Below are positions 6,644 through 15,816 of a stretch of 64,000 bases of DNA, one piece after another; within the stretch, counting starts at the first letter, position 1; each line of letters begins with the position of its first letter. The notes below the pieces were generated by a model. It did not search any database. It was not told where the DNA came from and saw nothing but the letters and a program-made list of their open reading frames with translations. The DNA lies in the NCBI GenBank assembly GCA_050309775.1, contig JBNRMV010000001.1, positions 1-64,000 of the forward strand. Reading direction: 5' to 3'. This DNA comes from DTU072 sp050309775. GTDB taxonomy: Bacteria > Bacillota > Clostridia > Christensenellales > DTU072. Made by a program: the position numbers and the translations under genes.

Positions 6644-8659
6644 TTAATTTTTGTTTTGATTTGAGTTCTTTTTTATTGCCGGCAAAGAAATTACCAGCAC
6701 AAGCGCAATGGTAATCAGCGCCGCCATAATTGCTAGCGCCGCCAGTATGGCGTCCCAAGTGCGCTTGTTTTCAAGGTCATCTATGGCATTGCGCAGCTCC
6801 GCCACTGCGCTGTCTATGTCTTGCTGACTGGAATAGGACAGCGTTCTGTTTGCTGTCAAAGCCTGCAAATTATTCAAAGCGTCTTGATATCGTTGCCAGC
6901 TATCTTTAGTGTAAAGTTTTTTGTCAATGCGGAAAGTCGTCAAGGTTACGAGAAGTTGATGCGCTTGTGAATAATCAGCATATCCAAAGGCAACATTTGC
7001 CTCTTGTTGCGTCGGGCTGACAGCGGCTTTCAGGCAACAATCCGCCTCTCTGCCAAAAACCTCAAGCGGAGTATATAGTTTGTCATTAGCAACAATGAAA
7101 CTATTGCCGCTTATTTTCGGGAAATAGTGCAAAACAACTTGGTTACCATAACGCACCCAGTCAAAAAATGTCGTGTCCAATCCCACCCTAACGAAATCGG
7201 TATCTGAACAAAACTTCAGAACAACGGCGGCTTTTCCTTTGGGCAAAATGACATCTTCTTCAAAGTCTATGGTGACATAGCCGTCATGGGGAATGCTGCC
7301 GCTGTTCAACATATGCATACGGGAAAAGTCGGTATCTATTTCGCCGTTGTCTTTCAAAGCGGTAATGTACAACTCATATTCGCAGCCCTTGCCGTATTTT
7401 GTTTCAAAGGTTATGTAATTCAACTTGCTTGTTTCGGTGAAATCAAAAACATTTGCCACGGCGTAATCAGGGGAAATATCCTCAATGACGGGTAGGTGAT
7501 ATACTGCGCCGCATTCGTCAAGCTGATACCGTGTCGAAGTGTCGTTGGTCCTTATTCTCGTTACGGCATATGCGCGGGTTTCGGGCATGATGTTATAAAC
7601 CGTAGCGTCTTCATAGGACACCCATACAAAACCCGAAAAATCGTAAGAGCCTTCGCCCTTGAAAGAATTTGTGCCTTCCCCCCAGCTGTTTTTTAACAGC
7701 CAAGCGCCGTCATTTTTCGGCAAGAACAAAGCGTTGAAATCTTCATCGCTCATTGCTTTCAGCTCACTCAGGCTTTCTATGTCCCATAAATTCAAATAAT
7801 AAGCCAGTTCTGGCGGCGTGTCGCGCTCCAACTCATCCAATATTTGTGTAAGCGCCGCGCGGTCTATGCTGAAGTTCGACTTTGAAAAGTTGTCGTCAAA
7901 GCCGACAACGCTCATTGAATGGCATACCATTTCGGGCAACAGCTTTGTTGAAGCCACCGCATATGAGTATCTGCCGTCGCTATTTTGCACTATGGAAGTT
8001 TTTTGCGCATCCATCGTGCAGTCCATTGTCATTGCGCCATAGCTCATTATGCCTCTCTTAATGTTTTCGGCGGTAGGAACAATCGCCGCTATGTCGGTAA
8101 TCTGAAAATCCGATTTCATAGATTGAAAGTTTTCGGGGGCAACCGCATTCAGTGTGTCGATGTATGGCACTTGACTCTCTTTCAGCGCGCCGCGCCCGGA
8201 GCAGAGATAGCCAAAGACCATTTCTTCATAACCGCCCTCAAGAGAGGGGTCATTTATTGTTGTGTTGCATCCGTACCCTGCGCCTTGACATTGTGGGCAA
8301 ACAAAGGACAGGCTGTCGTGCTTATATTCGCATGCTCCGCCGCATTCAGAACACTTTATTGTCAAATCAAGAATTGCCGCTTGTTCTGAAAAATCAAAAT
8401 ATCCGTTCTCATCTTCGGGGTTTAGGTATCCCATTGCTTTCAAATTGGATTCCAAAGTGGAGATTGAAGAAAATATCCAGCAGGTGCCGTGATAGCCTTG
8501 GTCTTTGATGGGAGAAATATACGGGGACTTGTAGCTTGCGGGCAGGCTCTGAGAATCTTCTTCCAGAGAATAAGTTTTTGCAAATGCCGCTTGGGATAAT
8601 GATATACATGAAAGAGCTATCAGCAGTATTGCGGCAAGCATAAGGCCTATTTTTTTCAT
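6644..8659 (-). CDS. Secreted papain-like (C1A) cysteine protease with zinc-ribbon insert and C-terminal anchor
   Basis: A signal peptide (residues 1-27) precedes a C1A protease domain. Its catalytic set is complete: Gln54 and Cys60 (KDQGYHGTCW), His247 (CHSMSVVGFDD) and Asn324 (KNSWGEG). Between the Cys and His halves sits an unusual Cys-rich insert with CSEC (103-106) and CPQC (121-124), which looks like a zinc ribbon. A lectin-like beta region follows the catalytic part, as in other clostridial C1 proteases. After it come a FIVAR-like helical repeat (about residues 560-635) and a C-terminal transmembrane helix with a short basic tail. The protein is therefore displayed on the cell surface. 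I chose ATG 8659 because GGGAGG lies 5 bases before it. The 671 aa form a single-gene unit. Confidence 0.85.
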   Translation of the reverse strand: MKKIGLMLAAILLIALSCISLSQAAFAKTYSLEEDSQSLPASYKSPYISPIKDQGYHGTCWIFSSISTLESNLKAMGYLNPEDENGYFDFSEQAAILDLTIKCSECGGACEYKHDSLSFVCPQCQGAGYGCNTTINDPSLEGGYEEMVFGYLCSGRGALKESQVPYIDTLNAVAPENFQSMKSDFQITDIAAIVPTAENIKRGIMSYGAMTMDCTMDAQKTSIVQNSDGRYSYAVASTKLLPEMVCHSMSVVGFDDNFSKSNFSIDRAALTQILDELERDTPPELAYYLNLWDIESLSELKAMSDEDFNALFLPKNDGAWLLKNSWGEGTNSFKGEGSYDFSGFVWVSYEDATVYNIMPETRAYAVTRIRTNDTSTRYQLDECGAVYHLPVIEDISPDYAVANVFDFTETSKLNYITFETKYGKGCEYELYITALKDNGEIDTDFSRMHMLNSGSIPHDGYVTIDFEEDVILPKGKAAVVLKFCSDTDFVRVGLDTTFFDWVRYGNQVVLHYFPKISGNSFIVANDKLYTPLEVFGREADCCLKAAVSPTQQEANVAFGYADYSQAHQLLVTLTTFRIDKKLYTKDSWQRYQDALNNLQALTANRTLSYSSQQDIDSAVAELRNAIDDLENKRTWDAILAALAIMAALITIALVLVISLPAIKKNSNQNKN

Positions 8660-8709
8660 ATTGCCTCCCAAAAGCAGAATGGGGCGGTTGCGGCCGCCTT
8701 GTAATGATA

Positions 8710-8737
8710 ATTATAGCATTTATGACAAAAAATGCAA
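8710..8737 (-). promoter_or_regulatory. Promoter of the papain-like protease gene
   Basis: On the minus strand TTGCAT (8737-8732) and TATAAT (8715-8710) are separated by 16 bases. The start codon follows about 50 bases downstream. Confidence 0.55.
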
Positions 8738-8807
8738 TATAATAAAAAATTTTAGTAATATTTTTGCCGTTCATTCAGCCAATGAAACAACCCCGGAACA
8801 ATGGGTA

Positions 8808-8836
8808 TTTACAAAAACCATTTTGTGCTTTATAAT
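8808..8836 (+). promoter_or_regulatory. Promoter of the MFS transporter gene
   Basis: TTTACA (8808-8813), a 17-base spacer and a perfect TATAAT (8831-8836), with a 44-base stretch to the ATG. Confidence 0.7.
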
Positions 8837-8880
8837 GTATTGGTAAACTTTTAACGAAATACAATGAATGGAGACAGAAT

Positions 8881-10455
8881 ATGAAATTAGATTACAAAAA
8901 AACCATTAAAGTAGGCTTTGCATTTGCTATCATTATGATTTTCTGGACGGCTTATGACTTTGTGGTGCCCTTGCTTCTCGAAAGAGCCTTTGGTCTTTCG
9001 AACACAATGCGCGGACTGATTATGGGACTTGACAACCTTTTGTCACTCTTTATGCTACCGCTTTTCGGCAAGTTATCCGACAAATCAAAATCACGCTTCG
9101 GCAAACGCACGCCTTTTATTGTACTGGGCACCATTGCCACAGTCGTGCTTATGGTTTTTGTGCCTATCTCAGCCAACAAACAGCTGAAAGAAGCCACGGC
9201 ATTGCGCACGGAGCTTACGCAAAACATAGACAATGCGCAATGGGGCAATATATATGAAGAATATGCCGACAAAGTATACCTTGCAAACAATGATATGGGC
9301 AAGCAGGATTTTATAGAAATAGCTTCCGCCGGAGTTTCGCAAGAGACCAAAACTCAGGAATACAAAAACTTCGTCGAATCACCTCTCAACACTTGGCTGA
9401 GCAAGCAAGTTAACGAACAAATTACGCAACAAAACATCGGGCGCATTGTTGTATATATGATAATACTGTTCTTTGTGCTGGTATGCATGGCGACTTTCCG
9501 TTCGCCGGCTGTGGCGCTGATGCCCGACGTCACCCCAAAACCCGTGCGCTCCCAAGCAAACGCTATCATAAACCTCATGGGAGGTATTGGCGGCGCGCTG
9601 GCATTTGTCATATATACGGTGGGCTTTATGATTAGCAGCAATCCTTATATCGGCATTTTTGCCACGGTAGGCGGCGGCATGTTGTTGCTTATGACGGTTT
9701 TCCTGCTGCTGGTCAACGAAAACAAGTTTGTTAAGGAATGCGAAGAAATTTGCGCCGAATACAACATAAACAACGATGAGGACGCAATTATACATGAAAA
9801 AACTGGGTCGGAGAACCAAGAAGAAACTAAACTGCACAAGGCAAAGATGGTAAGTTTTTTCCTTATTCTCGCTTCAATTTTCATGTGGTTTATGGGATAT
9901 AATGCCATAACCTCAAACCTTTCAATATACACAACCCGCACTCTAAACCTTTCGCCCGTCATAGCCTCAGTCGTCTCTGGAGTCAGCATGGCAATCTCTG
10001 CGCTTGCTTTCATTCCAGTGGGATATCTTGCGGCAAAAATAGGACGGCGCAAATCGGTTATGTTGGGCTTCATACTTGCCACAGTGTCATTTATTTTGAT
10101 TTGGGCAATCATAAGACCAAGCGGAGCAGCGCAATACTTGTTCACGGCTTTTTATTTAGTAGCCGGCTTTGGACTTATTATCGCTAATGTAAATACCTTC
10201 CCTATGGTTGTCGAATTGTCGAGAGCCGAGGATGTCGGGAAATACACCGGATACTATTATGTAGCCACGATGAGTGCGCAAGCAATAGCGCCATTCGTTG
10301 GCGGCTTGTTTATGGACTGGCTGGGCGACTATGCGCTGTTTGGATATGCGGCGGTATGCGTAATCATAGCTACGGCGCTGATGTTCTTAGTAAAACACGG
10401 CGACTCAAGACCGCCGAAGAAGTCCACGCTTGAAATGCTGGGCGAAGATGCATAA
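8881..10455 (+). CDS. GPH/MelB-type major facilitator transporter
   Basis: About 12 hydrophobic segments occur over 524 residues. The first loop carries the family pattern GKLSDKSKSRFGKRTPFI, as in glycoside-pentoside-hexuronide cation symporters and SLC45-like sugar carriers. Between the third and fourth membrane segments there is an extra hydrophilic insert of about 85 residues (roughly 100-185), probably outside the cell. The central cytoplasmic loop is charged. The substrate cannot be read from sequence; a sugar or glycoside is the usual case. The gene has its own promoter and terminator and stands alone. A link to the glycyl radical operon 3 kb away is possible but unsupported. Confidence 0.8.
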   Translation: MKLDYKKTIKVGFAFAIIMIFWTAYDFVVPLLLERAFGLSNTMRGLIMGLDNLLSLFMLPLFGKLSDKSKSRFGKRTPFIVLGTIATVVLMVFVPISANKQLKEATALRTELTQNIDNAQWGNIYEEYADKVYLANNDMGKQDFIEIASAGVSQETKTQEYKNFVESPLNTWLSKQVNEQITQQNIGRIVVYMIILFFVLVCMATFRSPAVALMPDVTPKPVRSQANAIINLMGGIGGALAFVIYTVGFMISSNPYIGIFATVGGGMLLLMTVFLLLVNENKFVKECEEICAEYNINNDEDAIIHEKTGSENQEETKLHKAKMVSFFLILASIFMWFMGYNAITSNLSIYTTRTLNLSPVIASVVSGVSMAISALAFIPVGYLAAKIGRRKSVMLGFILATVSFILIWAIIRPSGAAQYLFTAFYLVAGFGLIIANVNTFPMVVELSRAEDVGKYTGYYYVATMSAQAIAPFVGGLFMDWLGDYALFGYAAVCVIIATALMFLVKHGDSRPPKKSTLEMLGEDA

Positions 10456-10458
10456 GAG

Positions 10459-10487
10459 AAAAGGCGCTTTCGATAGCGCCTTTTTTT
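10459..10487 (+). terminator. Rho-independent terminator after the MFS gene
   Basis: AAAAGGCGCT and AGCGCCTTTT pair around a TTCGAT loop, followed by a run of T. Its A-rich 5' arm could also serve the convergent minus-strand gene. Confidence 0.85.
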
Positions 10488-10526
10488 ATGATAGTAATTA
10501 GTGTCATTTTGACCGGAGCGCAGAAA

Positions 10527-12254
10527 TTATTCTCCAAGAATGGACTTTAAGCAACTGCACTTCTGACCGCTTACGAAACCTGTGTCATTGCATATGGCGC
10601 AGGTATACTTTGTTTCGAGGTCGGCAGGCGTCAAGCCTTTTGCGGACAGTACCTTTTCGTAGTCCTCTTTTGCCGTTTGTTGTTGTTGTTTTAAGTTACC
10701 TAGGTTCTTGTTCAGCGCCTCTCGCTTGGCTATTTCAAAATTCAGCTCATCTATCTTGCTTTCTATTGCAGCAAAGTCTTTGTCCTCACGCAGTGATGAA
10801 AGCAGTTGAAAGGCTTTTAGTTCGGCAAGGCTGCGCCGGCTGTTGATTATATCTATGGCTTTGTTTATGTCCATGCCCTGTTCTTCTACTGGTTTTTGGA
10901 AGGCGCGTTTTGCGGTATCTTTTTCAAGAAGCGTCTTAGCCGAGGTTATGTCATAAATATTGTTTTGATAAAGCAGAGCCAGGTTGCGGTTTATGTTCTG
11001 AATGGGGAAGGGGTTTTTGTCGGCAAGCGTTGCCACAAAGAGTATGGTTTCGTCGTCAAAGCCCCATTCACGCCATATTCGGTAGAACTCTCTTTCTTTA
11101 TTAGTGATAAGTCCGGAATGGTTGCAGGCTTCAAATATGTCGGTTATTTTTTGGTCGGTCTCTGTCTGTTCTCTGATATAGTTGTTGATGCTTTCTTCAT
11201 TCAGCAAGCCTTGTTTGAAAAATCTGTCGGCTAGTTGGTCCATGCCCTCAAGGTTTTTTATGCCTTTCAGGAAACAATATTTTGCTATGGCTAGCAAGCC
11301 TTCATAAGAAAAGCCCTTTGATAGCCAAGGCAAGATATAGGTCTCTATGACGATATCCATAGAGGCATAATAGCCGCCAATGTTCTTGACGATATTTATT
11401 GCAAGGTCATAAACTGCGGCTTTGTTCTTGTTATAAGCGGCGACTTCTTCGGCAGAAAAGGCATTTGCGGCGCGCAATTCGTCTATGTATCTGTCAAGGC
11501 GCTCCATGCCGCCTCTGCGTTTTTGCGGTTTTGCGGCAACAAGAATGGCGTCAAGCTGATAGCCGTACTCCTTAGTCCATTTTATGAAAAGCTGTCGGTC
11601 GTCCAAGTCGGCCTGGCGTTTTATGCCAAGCGCTTTAAGAATCATGCGTACTGCCTCAGAGTTGGCTTCAAGTCCGCAGATATGTTCGTTTACTTGTTCT
11701 ACATCAGTCAAGCCCTTTTTTATCCAATCGTTGGCTACGGCTAGTATGTATGATGTAGACACCTTGCCTTCTTTATAGTCAATGCAGTATTTCATAATCA
11801 TAAGCAACGCATTGACATCTATTTTATAAATACGGATAAGCTCTATAAATTCCGTAAGTTCGTTGGGGGTCAACACGCGGTCGGGGAACAGCCGCGCCGT
11901 CTCTTCGACAAAAGCGGAGTACTCCTTGGCGTTATATTTGATTATCGGAAGTTGGGGCGTCTTTGGCGAATTGAAAACAATGCTAAGGGGGTGGGTGGCG
12001 GTTATGGATACAAGCCCTTTTTCTTGCCAGTACTTGAATGCGCTCATTATGCGCTCTTCAGGCAATTTCAGCCCCAAGGAAAGCCGTTCAAGCGAGTTTT
12101 GTTCGCCGTCAGAAAGCATAGCAAGCGTCAGGCCGTATAGATAAACTTTTACATCGACGGCGTCGGCTGAGGGCATGAAATGCAATAAAAAAGCATTGTC
12201 TATCAGCGTAAACCCTTGTTTTTTATATTCGTTCGATAGTTTGCAGAAGGACAT
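10527..12254 (-). CDS. DnaD-domain protein with a DnaC/DnaI-type zinc finger but no ATPase
   Basis: The N-terminal part (about residues 1-110) resembles the winged-helix N domain of DnaD-like primosome proteins. At least two or three DnaD C-domain repeats follow (for example YKIDVNALLMIMKYCIDYKEG, and later copies ending in W or Y-LS/KG). The last 80 residues (EIAKREALN..., then Cys552/Cys555/Cys566/Cys568 in CAICNDTG and CSCL) look like the helical N-terminal region and zinc finger of DnaC/DnaI helicase loaders. The protein stops right after the finger, and no AAA+ ATPase follows on this strand. It probably takes part in replication initiation or restart. A separate loader gene elsewhere is likely. 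The ATG has AAAAGGAG 6 bases upstream. Confidence 0.75.
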   Translation of the reverse strand: MSFCKLSNEYKKQGFTLIDNAFLLHFMPSADAVDVKVYLYGLTLAMLSDGEQNSLERLSLGLKLPEERIMSAFKYWQEKGLVSITATHPLSIVFNSPKTPQLPIIKYNAKEYSAFVEETARLFPDRVLTPNELTEFIELIRIYKIDVNALLMIMKYCIDYKEGKVSTSYILAVANDWIKKGLTDVEQVNEHICGLEANSEAVRMILKALGIKRQADLDDRQLFIKWTKEYGYQLDAILVAAKPQKRRGGMERLDRYIDELRAANAFSAEEVAAYNKNKAAVYDLAINIVKNIGGYYASMDIVIETYILPWLSKGFSYEGLLAIAKYCFLKGIKNLEGMDQLADRFFKQGLLNEESINNYIREQTETDQKITDIFEACNHSGLITNKEREFYRIWREWGFDDETILFVATLADKNPFPIQNINRNLALLYQNNIYDITSAKTLLEKDTAKRAFQKPVEEQGMDINKAIDIINSRRSLAELKAFQLLSSLREDKDFAAIESKIDELNFEIAKREALNKNLGNLKQQQQTAKEDYEKVLSAKGLTPADLETKYTCAICNDTGFVSGQKCSCLKSILGE

Positions 12255-12286
12255 TTTTCTCCTTTTCCGTTTTGTCTTTATATTTA

Positions 12287-12315
12287 TTGCAAAAGGTTGT
12301 TATCCGTTGTATAAT
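12287..12315 (+). promoter_or_regulatory. Promoter of the SbcC-like/HD operon
   Basis: TTGCAA (12287-12292), a 17-base spacer and TATAAT (12310-12315). The leader to the ATG at 12453 would be about 130 bases and contains several A/T-rich palindromic stretches (TTGTG...CACAA). The minus-strand gene shares this 198-bp divergent region. Confidence 0.65.
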
Positions 12316-12452
12316 GAATATAATTGTGTATAAAGGCGCTTATATAATATACCACAATTCATTTCTTTTAGCCAGTCTTATTTTACGATTGAAGAAATGA
12401 CTTTTTATCATCGGCCTTTACACATAATAACAGTGAGGATTTCGGAGGCTCA

Positions 12453-15400
12453 ATGAAACCTATTTATATTTCCGCAGAAGGAGTGCTCAACAAAAGCAAA
12501 GAGTATTTGGACCTGACCACCAAAACAGCCAATCTTGCAGCAATAGCCTATGAAGACATAAACGAACTCAAAGATTTGATTATTTTGGGTTTGTACGGCA
12601 ACGGTTCGGAAGGCAAAATTGAGCTTGCATACGAGTACAACGGCGAAGAGTATATAGTAAAGAGAGATTTTGACAACAAAACCGCCGAATTGCTGCACAA
12701 AGAAGCCGGAGAGGAGGCTCAAGGCGTCGAAGAAGTCGACAAGATGATTTTTGCCCACCTGAAGATGGACAAGAGCAGTTTCAGCAAGTTGGTAGCCATA
12801 GACAGAGATATGATTTTTGACGGTTTTCAACTGCCTGGCGCCGCAAGAGCAGAATATATAGACTCAGTCATGGACAGCTTGATGTGCGACAAGGCAGAAA
12901 TTGATACCATTGCGCAAAAACTAAGAGAAAAATATGACAAGGCGCAGATGCGTCTTGAAATCACCGAAGAAGTAAATCCGAAAGAGTTGGCTGATTTGAA
13001 GTCCGAAATCACCGAAAAGAACATTTTGAGGCATGATATCCGCACCGAGATGAATATACTTTTTGACGCAATCAAGAAGGCGGACGAAGCCCAACAGGCC
13101 GCCGAGCAGCTTGAAGCCGAAAAGGAAGAATTGCGCAAGGCGCTTGAAAAAGAGCCGCTCATTGCCGAACTCAATGCAAAACTGGAAAAAAGCAACCGCG
13201 CTGAATTTATAATAAAGCTATTTGACAAAAAAGAAAAAATCAGCGACAGAGACCACGAACTGGAGAACAGGGTTGCAGAACTTGCCGAACAAATAAAAAG
13301 CTGTGAAAGAGACCTTTCAAACGGCGCGTCAACCGTAAAGAATGTCGAAGGCGTGTTGGTGCATTGCTTGGAAAGAATAGAGCAACTGCGCAAAGTGCTT
13401 TACAACAGAATCGGTGAGTTGACGGCAAATGAGGAGTTCGGAAACAAAGTAAGCGCCCAAATGAACAAGTACTATGCCAAAGAGGGCGCAGAACTTGCCG
13501 CCCTGAATAAGCGCAGAACAGAGTTGCAAGAAGAAATAGAGGCTATATCCATTGCACACAAAGAGGCCAATGCTAGATTCAAGGAGATATCCCGCAGGGC
13601 AGAAGTAAAAACAGCCATCAGAGAGGGCGCTATCCTAGAGAAAGAAATGGCGCTCCTTGAAGAAACTATATCCTCCGCCAAACAGGCTGTGGATGTCTAC
13701 ACAAAAAGGCTTGGGGAACTTGCGCCGGAAATTGCCGAGCTTGAACAAAAGATTACCAAGCAGCAAACAGGGCTGCAGAAGATAAATACTTTTATTTTGG
13801 GCAGGTTCGCCACCAAAGAGGAGTCGCTTGCCGCCGCCGCAGTTTGCGTTCAGGAATTCCACAAATACAATGCGTTGATAAAAAACCAAGAGAAAGAAGC
13901 CGACGCCATAGAAAACAAAATTCAAGAGAACCTGGACGGGTTGGCAACTTATGCCGAAAACATGGAAGCGCTTGAAAAAGCAAAAGCCGGGCTTGACGCA
14001 TATACCGCCAAGGTTGAGTCGACCATTTCGGTATTGGAAGAAGCCATACAAAAACTTGAGGTTGAACGCAGATACCTGTACCAAACGATAGATTTGGAAT
14101 ACGGACAAAAATGTCCGATATGCAATTCTGTCGTTCTCAGCAAAAAGGACGAACAAAAAAGAGCCGCCGAAACCGACGCGCAGCTTGAAAGGCTAAAGAA
14201 AGAGTTGACAAAAGCGCGGGGGATTTTTGCCGAATATAGCGAAAAGAGCCGTCAGATAAGCTTCCGCAACGGCGAGTTGTCGGCGCGCATAAAGGTTAGT
14301 CAAGCCTATGTTGAATCGCTGAAAGAAAGTCTGGCAGAAAAGAGGGAATATATCAAAAATGCGCTTAAACAAGCAGGCGCAAAGAACTCTTTTGATTTGG
14401 CAGAGAAAGCAAAAGAAGCCGCCGAGCGTCAGGAACAGCTGCACGGCGCTGTCAGAGAGCATGCCGAAACGACATGTCTTATAAAGGCTGACTTTGACCG
14501 TCTGTCTTACTTGAATGCCGAGAAGAAAGGCATTGAAGAGCAACACTTGCCAAGATTGAATACCGGCATAAGCGACGCAGAAAGCAGATTGGAGTCTGCT
14601 AAAGCCCGATACAAAGAGTTGACAGAGTATTTGGGCGGCGTATTGGCGGAAGAAAGACTGGAAGAGATGACCCTGGTTGAAAAGGAATATGACACGCTTG
14701 AGAGAACAATCTTTGACAAGCGCGCAAAAATGGATGAGTTGTCCTCCGAGTTACGAGAAATTGACGAGCTTATAAACATTATAGCCGGTCGCAAAAGGAA
14801 TATTACCATAGGCGAAAAGGAGTATGACTATCAGCAACTTATGATAAGGACTATCGGCATGAATTTGTCCGACATCGTAGAAGAAATAAAGAAGAGCGAA
14901 GAAGAAGCCGAGGGCATAAAGATAAAGCTGGCCGCCATAAAAAGAGTGCTGGCGCGGCGCCAAGAAGAACTGAAAGCCGCAAATGCCGAATATGCGGCAT
15001 TGACAGCGCGTTTAGAATCGGACAATGAGGTGTTGACGCAAATAATGTCAGATTATGAGGGCGCATTTGAGGAATTGCATGCGGCAAGCGCGGAAGATTT
15101 GAAAAAACTCATTATTGATGACGAAGAAAAACAGCAAATAAAAGAAGAAATAGCGCAATTGACATACACGATAAATGTCCGCTCCCAAAACATTGAGCGT
15201 TTGCGCAGCTTGATTGAAGAAAGCAAGGAAGCAATCAGCTTAAGGGAAGAGAACATTGCCGCCATAAAAGTTTTGGACGGAAAATATGACGATTTGTCAC
15301 AAAAAGTGGCGTATATTACAGCCAAGCGAATGGAACTTAAGAGCCGTGCAAAGCAGGCGCTTGCGCTGAAAGAAAAGTTGGCAAAGTATAAAGAGAAATT

Positions 15401-15812
15401 GACCTTACTTGCCGATATTGACAGGTTGCTGAAAGACAAGGGCGACCTTGGCGAGTTTATCATTAAACTGGCGTCCAAGCGCCTATATTCCATGACAAGA
15501 GGAAAATACAACCTTGATGTCATTGACGGGCACATGGAATTGCTTGACAACAGCAACGGCGGAAAAAAGATAGCGCGCGACAGCTATTCCAATGTAGAAA
15601 AACTGCTGGTTGCGCTTGTGTTGGGCACCTCTATGAACAGAACGCTTATTGACATGATAGGCGGCGAGCCGTTTATGCTGATGTTCCCACTGAAAGAGAG
15701 AGAAACAAACAAAGAAATAACCTCGGCTATTGCGGCGTTCTCCAAGAAAAACTCTATTATGGTAGTGGCAAAAAACCAGACAATACTGGACGAAATCGAA
15801 AAATTGGGATAA
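12453..15812 (+). CDS. SbcC/Rad50-like giant coiled-coil protein with degenerate ATPase motifs
   Basis: The 1119 residues have the SbcC plan: an N-terminal head segment, a long coiled coil, a central zinc hook, a return coiled coil and a C-terminal head segment. The hook CPIC is at residues 554-557, the exact middle. The N-terminus keeps SbcC-like stretches (MKPIYISAEG, IELAYEYNGEEYIVKRDF, SSFSKLVAIDRDMIF). However, the Walker A loop GxxGxGKS is absent between them and the Q-loop Gln is not there. At the C-terminus the signature LSGGE is replaced by DSYSNVE, the Walker B/DE segment by FMLMFPLKE, and the H-switch is lost. It therefore should not hydrolyse ATP as SbcC does. No SbcD nuclease is nearby. 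GGAGG precedes the ATG, and the HD gene follows 4 bases later. Confidence 0.75.
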   Translation: MKPIYISAEGVLNKSKEYLDLTTKTANLAAIAYEDINELKDLIILGLYGNGSEGKIELAYEYNGEEYIVKRDFDNKTAELLHKEAGEEAQGVEEVDKMIFAHLKMDKSSFSKLVAIDRDMIFDGFQLPGAARAEYIDSVMDSLMCDKAEIDTIAQKLREKYDKAQMRLEITEEVNPKELADLKSEITEKNILRHDIRTEMNILFDAIKKADEAQQAAEQLEAEKEELRKALEKEPLIAELNAKLEKSNRAEFIIKLFDKKEKISDRDHELENRVAELAEQIKSCERDLSNGASTVKNVEGVLVHCLERIEQLRKVLYNRIGELTANEEFGNKVSAQMNKYYAKEGAELAALNKRRTELQEEIEAISIAHKEANARFKEISRRAEVKTAIREGAILEKEMALLEETISSAKQAVDVYTKRLGELAPEIAELEQKITKQQTGLQKINTFILGRFATKEESLAAAAVCVQEFHKYNALIKNQEKEADAIENKIQENLDGLATYAENMEALEKAKAGLDAYTAKVESTISVLEEAIQKLEVERRYLYQTIDLEYGQKCPICNSVVLSKKDEQKRAAETDAQLERLKKELTKARGIFAEYSEKSRQISFRNGELSARIKVSQAYVESLKESLAEKREYIKNALKQAGAKNSFDLAEKAKEAAERQEQLHGAVREHAETTCLIKADFDRLSYLNAEKKGIEEQHLPRLNTGISDAESRLESAKARYKELTEYLGGVLAEERLEEMTLVEKEYDTLERTIFDKRAKMDELSSELREIDELINIIAGRKRNITIGEKEYDYQQLMIRTIGMNLSDIVEEIKKSEEEAEGIKIKLAAIKRVLARRQEELKAANAEYAALTARLESDNEVLTQIMSDYEGAFEELHAASAEDLKKLIIDDEEKQQIKEEIAQLTYTINVRSQNIERLRSLIEESKEAISLREENIAAIKVLDGKYDDLSQKVAYITAKRMELKSRAKQALALKEKLAKYKEKLTLLADIDRLLKDKGDLGEFIIKLASKRLYSMTRGKYNLDVIDGHMELLDNSNGGKKIARDSYSNVEKLLVALVLGTSMNRTLIDMIGGEPFMLMFPLKERETNKEITSAIAAFSKKNSIMVVAKNQTILDEIEKLG

Positions 15813-15816
15813 AAAA

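Noticed and set aside
8881..10455. MFS gene as the substrate transporter of the glycyl radical operon
   Set aside because: It is 3 kb away, has its own promoter and belongs to the GPH type used for glycosides; two unrelated genes stand between.
12453..15812. Ordinary SbcC exonuclease subunit
   Set aside because: Coiled coil and zinc hook fit, but every ATP-site motif is missing and no SbcD is adjacent, so a plain sbcC name would mislead.
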